Origin: Coniella vitis
Taxonomy: Eukaryota; Ascomycota; Sordariomycetes; Diaporthales; Schizoparmaceae
DNA: 64,000 nucleotides
Assembly (NCBI GenBank): GCA_011317545.1
Contig: WUJK01000001.1
Span: 62,001-126,000 of the forward strand
Direction: 5' to 3'
In this document: positions 58,149-64,000 of the stretch, piece by piece
Layout of the letters: each line of letters opens with the position of its first letter
Position numbering within the stretch: position 1 is the stretch's first letter
The notes under the pieces: model-generated
What the model was told of the DNA's origin: nothing
Seen by the model: only the letters and a program-made list of their open reading frames with translations
Database searches by the model: none
Made by a program: the position numbers and the translations under genes

Positions 58149-61100
58149 ATGGCCTCCTCCAGCGAGAGCCCCTACGAGGGCAAGTGGACTGCCCAGACGG
58201 TCCGCAAGACCTTCCTGGACTATTTTGCCGAGCGCGGCCACACGGTTGGTACGATAAGAGTCATACCCTCGATCTCTGCCTCTGCTGGCGCGCTTGCCAT
58301 GCCGCTGCGCGCGCCTTCACGATAGCTTCTTTGGGCCTCCCCAGAAGGCTTTCAAAAAGCTAGTCTTCAATTCACAGCTGTGCTAACGCTATTGCCCCAA
58401 CAACAGTGCCCTCCTCCTCCGTTGTCCCTCACAATGACCCCACTCTGCTCTTTGCCAATGCTGGCATGAACCAATTCAAGCCCATCTTCCTCGGTACTGT
58501 CAACAAGGCCGACAAGCTCGCCTCCCTCAAGCGCGCCGTCGACACCCAAAAGTGCATCCGTGCCGGTGGCAAGCATAACGATCTCGACGATGTCGGCAAG
58601 GACTCGTACCACCACACCTTTTTCGAAATGCTGGGCAACTGGTCGTTTGGCGACTACTTCAAGAAGGAGGCCATCAGCATGACCTGGGAGCTGCTGACAA
58701 AGGTCTACGGACTCGACCCTCAGAGATTGTACGTCACCTACTTTGAGGGCAACCCTGCCATGGGCCTCGAGCCCGACCTCGAGGCCAAGGAGCTTTGGAA
58801 GTCGGTTGGCGTGCCAGACGACCACATTCTGCCCGGCAACATGAAGGACAACTTTTGGGAGATGGGTGACCAAGGCCCATGCGGTCCCTGTAGCGAAGTC
58901 CACTACGACAAGGTCGGCGGCCGCAATGCCGCACACCTGGTTAACATGGACGACCCCCTGGTTGTGGAAATCTGGAACAACGTCTTTATCCAGTTCGACC
59001 GACAGCAGGACAAGAGCCTCAAGTCGCTCCCTGCGAAGCACGTCGACACGGGTATGGGCTACGAGCGTCTTGTTTCTGCACTGCAGGACAAGCAATCCAA
59101 CTATGCCACCGACGTCTTCACCCCCCTGTTTGCCAGAATACAAGAGGTCACCGGCGCTCGGTCTTATACCGACAAGTACGGCAAGGACGATGCTGACGGC
59201 ATAGATACTGCGTACCGTGTTGTTGCAGACCACATCCGTCTGCTCACCTTCTCCATGGCTGATGGCGCAGTACCCAACAACGAAGGACGAGGCTACGTTG
59301 TGCGCAGAGTGCTTCGCAGAGGATCGCGGTATGCTCGCAAGTATTTCAACGCCGAGATTGGATCGTTCTTTTCCAAGATTCTGCCTGCGCTTGTCGAGCA
59401 AATGGGCGAGCAGTTCCCTGAAATTGTGAAGAAGCAAAAGGATATTGCCGAAATTCTCGACGAGGAAGAGGAGGCTTTTGCCAAGACCCTGGACCGTGGC
59501 GAGAAGCAATTCGAAAAGTTTGTGGCCGAAGTCACCAAGAAGGGCGAGAAAAAGCTGTCTGGACTGCAAGTCTGGAGACTCTACGACACGTACGGCTTCC
59601 CCGAGGATCTGACCAAGCTGATGAGCGAGGAGCGTGGCATGGAGCCTACCGACGAGGCGGATATTGGCAAGGCCAGAGAGGAGGCTCGTGAGGCTAGCAA
59701 GCAGGTCAAGGACAAGGCACAGTCGTTTCCCAAGCTCAACGTGCACCAGATTGCCGAATTGGAGAACCAGCACAACATTGCCAGACCAGACTCAGAACCA
59801 AAGTATGGAAAGGGCGATATCACGGCGTCCGTGCAATTGATTTTTACTGGTGAAACATTCATCAAGTCGTCCAAGGATGTACCAGCTGAGACACCTCTTG
59901 GACTCATTTTGGACAGGACAAACTTCTACGCCGAGTCTGGCGGTCAAGTTGCTGACACTGGTCGCATTCTCGTGGACGACGACGTTGCCGAGTTCAAGGT
60001 GGAAGATGTCCAGGAGTACGGAGGCTACATTGTGCATATTGGATACTTCTCCCACGGCTCCCTTAGCTCGGGCGACAAGGTCATCTGCGAGTACGATGAG
60101 TTGAGACGGCAACCAATCCGCAACAACCACACCGGCACACACATTCTCAACCACTCTCTGCGAGAGGTACTTGGTGATGAGGTCAATCAAAAGGGCTCGT
60201 TGGTCGATGAGGACAAGCTGCGGTTCGACTTTTCCCACAAGACTGGCGTCACCCACGACGAGCTGAGAAAGATTGAGGACTTGTCCAACGCATACATCAA
60301 GCAGAATGCCCAGATTTACTACAAGGATGTAGAGCTGGACGCTGCCAAGGAAATTGAGGGTGTGCGCGCCGTGTTTGGCGAGACCTACCCCAATCCTGTG
60401 CGCGTTGTGTCTGTTGGCATCGATGTCGACATGCTGCTAGAGAACCCAAAGAACCCCGACTGGCGCAAGGTCAGCGTCGAGTTTTGCGGTGGCACGCACG
60501 TCGACCAGACGGGCATCATCAAGGACATGGTTGTCGTAGAGGAGAGTGGCATTGCCAAAGGTATCCGGCGAATGGTCGCATACACTGGTGATGCCGCGCA
60601 CGAGGTGCAGCGCCTGGCCAAGGAGTTCAGCCACCGACTGCAGGAGCTGGAGAAGCTGCCCTTTGGCCCTGAAAAGGAGGAGCAGGTCAAGCGGACGGGT
60701 GTCGAGCTAGGCCAGCTGACGATTTCGGTCCTGGAAAAGGAAGAGCTGCGACAGTCGTTTGCCAAGATACAAAAGGCGGTGGTTGACGAGCAAAAGAAGC
60801 GCCAAAAGGCCGAGAGCAAGACGGCTCTCGACACGGTGACAGGTCACTTTGCCAAGCCCGAGAACAAGGAGAGCACCGTCTTTGTGGGTCAGCTGCCAAT
60901 CGGGGCCAACATGAAGGCTATCTCGGACGTCATGACGCACTTCAAGAGCAAGGATAAAACCAAGAGTGTTTATGTCTTTGGTGGAAGCAAGGACACTGCT
61001 GTCGTGCATGGCGTTTACGTGGGCACTGTAAGTTTTGTGGTTATAATCTTGCTTCCTTTTCCTCCCTCTTTTTCCCTTTCACGGTCGAGTGAGATTTGAA

Positions 61101-61310
61101 CATGGTACTAACGAGATATCACAGGATCTTGCATCCAGAGGCATCACTGCTGAAAAATGGTCTTCGACTGTGGCCGAAGTGATTGGCGGCAAGGCGGGCG
61201 GTAAGGAGCCGACGCGCCAGGGCGCGGGCACACAGCCCGAGAAGCTGGATGAAGCTCTCAAGACGGCGGAGAAGTGGCTGGCGGACGAAATGGCAAAGCT
61301 CAAGGTATAA
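58149..61310 (+). CDS. ALA1: Alanyl-tRNA synthetase (cytosolic start shown)
   Basis: Class II synthetase that charges tRNA-Ala with alanine. Exons 58149-58248, 58407-61027 and 61125-61310 give 968 aa, as expected for a eukaryotic AlaRS. The N-terminal catalytic domain begins WTAQTVRKTFLDYF and continues, across intron 1, into VPSSSVVPHNDPTLLFANAG; it includes HHTFFEMLGNWSFGDYF and GDQGPCGPCSE. The editing domain has HxxxH in NHTGTHILNH and the zinc-type CGGTHVD. The C-terminal C-Ala/DHHA1 domain holds VYVFGGSKD and ends in a helical tail. The start at MASSSESPYEGKW matches cytosolic forms. An in-frame extension upstream (57663-58148) probably gives the mitochondrial form. It is divergent from the unknown gene and convergent with the NDUFAF7-like gene. 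Confidence 0.97.
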
Positions 61311-61926
61311 GGCTTTTGTAGAGGTCAGGATATGCAGGAAAGGCGGAGAAGAGAAAGGATTGTGCATGGGTAGGTGTACGTATGTGTGTGTTGCAAACAG
61401 GCCATTGCAAAGAAAGTGGATGTACTATGTATGACTCTTTCGATCAAATCGGACAAGATGGGGAGAATGAGATGATTGACAAACACACTGGATCACCATG
61501 GAGACAAACATCAAAACAAAACCGAGTATAAGATGGGAATGTGGGTGGAGGCGTAGGTGGGGGCTGTGGAGCGAAGGGGCGGACAACATCATTATATGAA
61601 CTGGCGTATGTATGCATGTGCATGTGTTTCGGGTGCATATTGTATCTCTTGGCATCACTGCTTGTTGAACTTGTGTATTTTGTCTTTTGACGATGATGAA
61701 CAGGAGGAGATGCCAAATGGCAGTGAAAGGGGTATCACTTTAGTATCTTCCGACTTGGAATCCTATACAAAAGGAAGGATCCGCTGGATGAATCGTCAAC
61801 TTCCCCCTCATTTATACAGCAAAGATTCATCCACCCTTATAGAATATCCATTTCCGAATTCCTCTCGTCCTTATCCCCTTCCCATCATCTGCTGAGCCAC
61901 ATCCACCTTTCATCTCGCCACAACCA
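61311..61926. other. Intergenic between convergent alanyl-tRNA synthetase and NDUFAF7-like gene
   Basis: 616 bp containing both 3' ends. ORFs here are short and without motifs. Nothing else is seen. Confidence 0.6.
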
Positions 61927-63762
61927 CTACATCTTGCGATAATTCCACGTCATCATCACACTGGCATTCTTGTACCAGCTCAGTAGCGGATTCTCTCCAT
62001 TCTTGGTCTCGCAGTCCTCGACAAACGCCCAGCTGCGCATGAAGTCCTCGTGCGACCAGACGCGGCTCAGCTTGCCCGTGATGGAACGGTAGACGGCCTC
62101 CATGGTGACAAAGTCGGTGGGGAACATGATGTCAAAGTAGCCTTGGTGGACCTATATTAGACGTGTTAGTATTTTCTGGGACTCTAGCTTCGGTAGGTAT
62201 GGACCGAAAGAAAAGAAAGAAAGAAAAATATAAATAACGGAAGATGCTTGGCTTGGTGGGCGGCATATATAAGACGAGAAGGGAGAATATCAGAGGAAAG
62301 GACGTACCAATGGCGTACTGACAGGCACCGGCGTCCGCTGATACCTCGTCTGCACAATCGGCCCGTTCAACCCCGGGATCGCATCCGGCAAGGAGTGGAA
62401 GTCACTCGTCACGAGCTGATGGTTTGGGAAGTACCGCTCTAGCACCTCAAAAAACGCCATGAGCCGCGTTGGGATATATTCTGCCTCCGACATGCCATTC
62501 CCGCCATCCTGGCGGCGGAACGTGTCACGCACGCGGCGCAACCCGCGCGTCCAAGCCGGCTCATGCTTGGGAATCCCGAGGCCGGACCGGCTGTGGTAGG
62601 GGAGGGGGTAGATGCCCTCTGTAGCGACGTGGCGAAGACGGAGAAAGCGCGCAATGGTTGGGTCTGAGACGCGGTCGTAGAACTCGTAAAAATCTCCCTC
62701 GTCGTCAATCAGCACGGTGCCCTCAAGGGGCTCCTCGGTGGCGAGGTCGTACCGCAGGACATCGTGGGCAAAGTTGTCAAAGACCTCAAAGGCGAGGAAG
62801 AAACAGGGAGACGGGACTGGGTCCCGCCAGTCAAAGATGGACTTGTTGATAATCTCGACTTTACCCGCATGGCCGCGCGACTCGGCGGTCGCGGCGAGCG
62901 AGGTCTGTTGCACGTCGGCAAGGGCCGATGAGATTTCGATAATCTTGTAGCGTGTGCGCTCGTAGACTTCGGGCTCGCAGTCCCGAATGTAGTCGAGGAT
63001 GTTGAGCATGAGGGTACCGCGGCCGGCACCCATTTCGTAAATGATGAGGTCGTGGTAGGGGAAATTGGTGTGCTTGTAGTTTTCGCAGAGGTAGCGGGCA
63101 ACGGCTTCGCCGTAGTAAGGGCGGAAGAGCTCTGTGGGCGTATACCAGAGTTGGCGCGTGTCGGAAGGGGCAACAGCGTCGAGGCCATCTTCGAACTCGG
63201 TGTAGCGCTGTGAGAGGAGTGCGTGGAATTCAATCTCGTCGCGGATCGACGGGAAGTCAAAGGGCTCGCCCGGGGTAAAGATGACGACTTGCTTGGAAAA
63301 GTAGCCATAGTGCGGGTTGTATAGACTGTCTGTCGGTTTGAGGTGGACGTCAGTGACTGAGAACCTGTGCCCAGAAGCTATCCAATACAAGGACTGACCC
63401 TCGATAAAGTCTCGCAGCAACATCTTGACGCGCCTCGGCCTCTGGGTGTACTGCCTCAAATCCCGGGCCGTGACGGTGGGATAGCTCCTGGCCTCGGCGG
63501 ATCTGTCCTTTGGCAGCAGATGATCTCTCTGCAGCCAGCCACGCTCCTTTTCCGACTGCGAGAGGGCGGCCCCTCTGCCACGGGTGTTGTCGGCGCTGCC
63601 CCTTGAGAGCGACGACGGCGACGAGGATAGCTGTCTGAGCTGGCGGCGGTGCAGAGCCGGAGTCAGCGTGGACGAAGCCGCGAGGCTGCGGCGCGCATGG
63701 CACGCGGGATGGCGATGGCGAAACAGCTGTCGAAACAGCTGGGTGACTATGGGCGAGTCCAT
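61927..63762 (-). CDS. NDUFAF7/MidA-family mitochondrial methyltransferase
   Basis: SAM-dependent protein methyltransferase of the DUF185 (NDUFAF7/MidA) family. In humans NDUFAF7 dimethylates an arginine of NDUFS2 during complex I assembly; the same role here is inference from family. Exons 63762-62308 and 62151-61927 with a 156-bp GT..AG intron give 559 aa. The N-terminus (FRQLFRHRHPACHARRSLAAS...) is Arg/Ser-rich without acids over the first 50 residues after Asp2, a mitochondrial presequence. Motif I of the SAM fold is YEMGAGRGTLMLNILDYI, followed by YKIIEISSALADVQ (acidic residue binding SAM) and CFFLAFEVFDNFAHD. The start is the ATG at 63762; the frame is open to 63846 but only from GTG. 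Confidence 0.88.
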
Positions 63763-64000
63763 GGTGTCGGTTGCCCCAGTTGCTGGCCGTGCTAACTTGG
63801 GCGAGTGGTTGGAATTGGTGAAGTTGGTGACAAGTGCGCGAGGCACAAAAGATGGTGGGGGTCCAGAGGTGAAGCTACAGTATGAATGGTACGTACCAGT
63901 AGACAGTAGGCGGTGGGAGCTGTCACAGTGAGTATTCCTGCTTTGATACTATGTACTTACGGCGCGTACTGTGTACATAGCGCAGCCAGCCATGAACTTT
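63763..64000. other. Upstream region of NDUFAF7-like gene, window end
   Basis: 238 bp, presumably promoter. No gene or repeat is seen. Confidence 0.5.

Noticed and set aside
58367..59773. 468-codon ORF antisense to alanyl-tRNA synthetase
   Set aside because: Shadow frame produced by the codon bias of a strongly conserved gene on the other strand.

Overview
The window is nuclear DNA of a filamentous ascomycete (Pezizomycotina, probably Sordariomycetes-like). The evidence is short GT..AG introns of 53 to 193 bp in nearly every gene, fungal-only protein families (DMATS prenyltransferase, fungal rhodopsin-domain receptor, RCR protein), and repeats destroyed in the style of repeat-induced point mutation (RIP: C to T mainly at CpA, so TpA-rich and CpA-poor). 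I cannot name the species from sequence alone.

Left edge (1-2.66 kb): a RIP-killed hAT transposon followed by 42-bp tandem repeats. 3.05-15.0 kb: five intron-containing genes that look like a compact secondary-metabolite locus: cytochrome P450 (+), Baeyer-Villiger-type flavin monooxygenase (-), NAD(P)-dependent reductase of the dihydroflavonol-reductase type (+), seven-helix rhodopsin-domain receptor (-) and a DMATS-type aromatic prenyltransferase (-). No PKS or NRPS is present, so the scaffold may be tryptophan or another small aromatic, or may come from outside the window. The simplest reading, which is inference, is prenylation by the DMATS enzyme followed by oxidation by the P450, flavin enzyme and reductase. 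The intergenic gaps hold 188-bp and 123-bp tandem duplications.

15.9-43.57 kb: a 27.6-kb AT-rich block without intact genes, made of nested Ty3/gypsy chromovirus copies. I resolve at least five LTR-element fragments: A (+); B, C and D (-); and a full-length copy E (29474-37114, 5-bp target duplication AGGCA) sitting inside D. There are also two solo LTRs with target duplications, a 2.9-kb unclassified insertion with an AAAT-type tail, and one tRNA-like sequence. The block is flanked by inverted copies of another sequence (about 16.08-16.29 kb and 42.86-43.08 kb). In B and E the outermost 60-100 bp of the LTRs escaped mutation, while the same LTR bases on the inner side are mutated.

43.57-64 kb: ordinary housekeeping euchromatin. 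It contains an intron-bearing tRNA-Leu(AAG), a MARVEL-type four-helix membrane protein, a secreted Gly/Ser/Thr-rich protein, an RCR-like protein with PPxY motifs, a low-complexity protein of unknown function, cytosolic/mitochondrial alanyl-tRNA synthetase with an in-frame mitochondrial-type N-terminal extension, and an NDUFAF7/MidA-family mitochondrial methyltransferase. Long gene-poor gaps (44.3-47.0, 48.2-52.4 and 53.1-55.1 kb) separate the first of these. All exon boundaries were inferred by eye from splice consensus, reading frame and family similarity.
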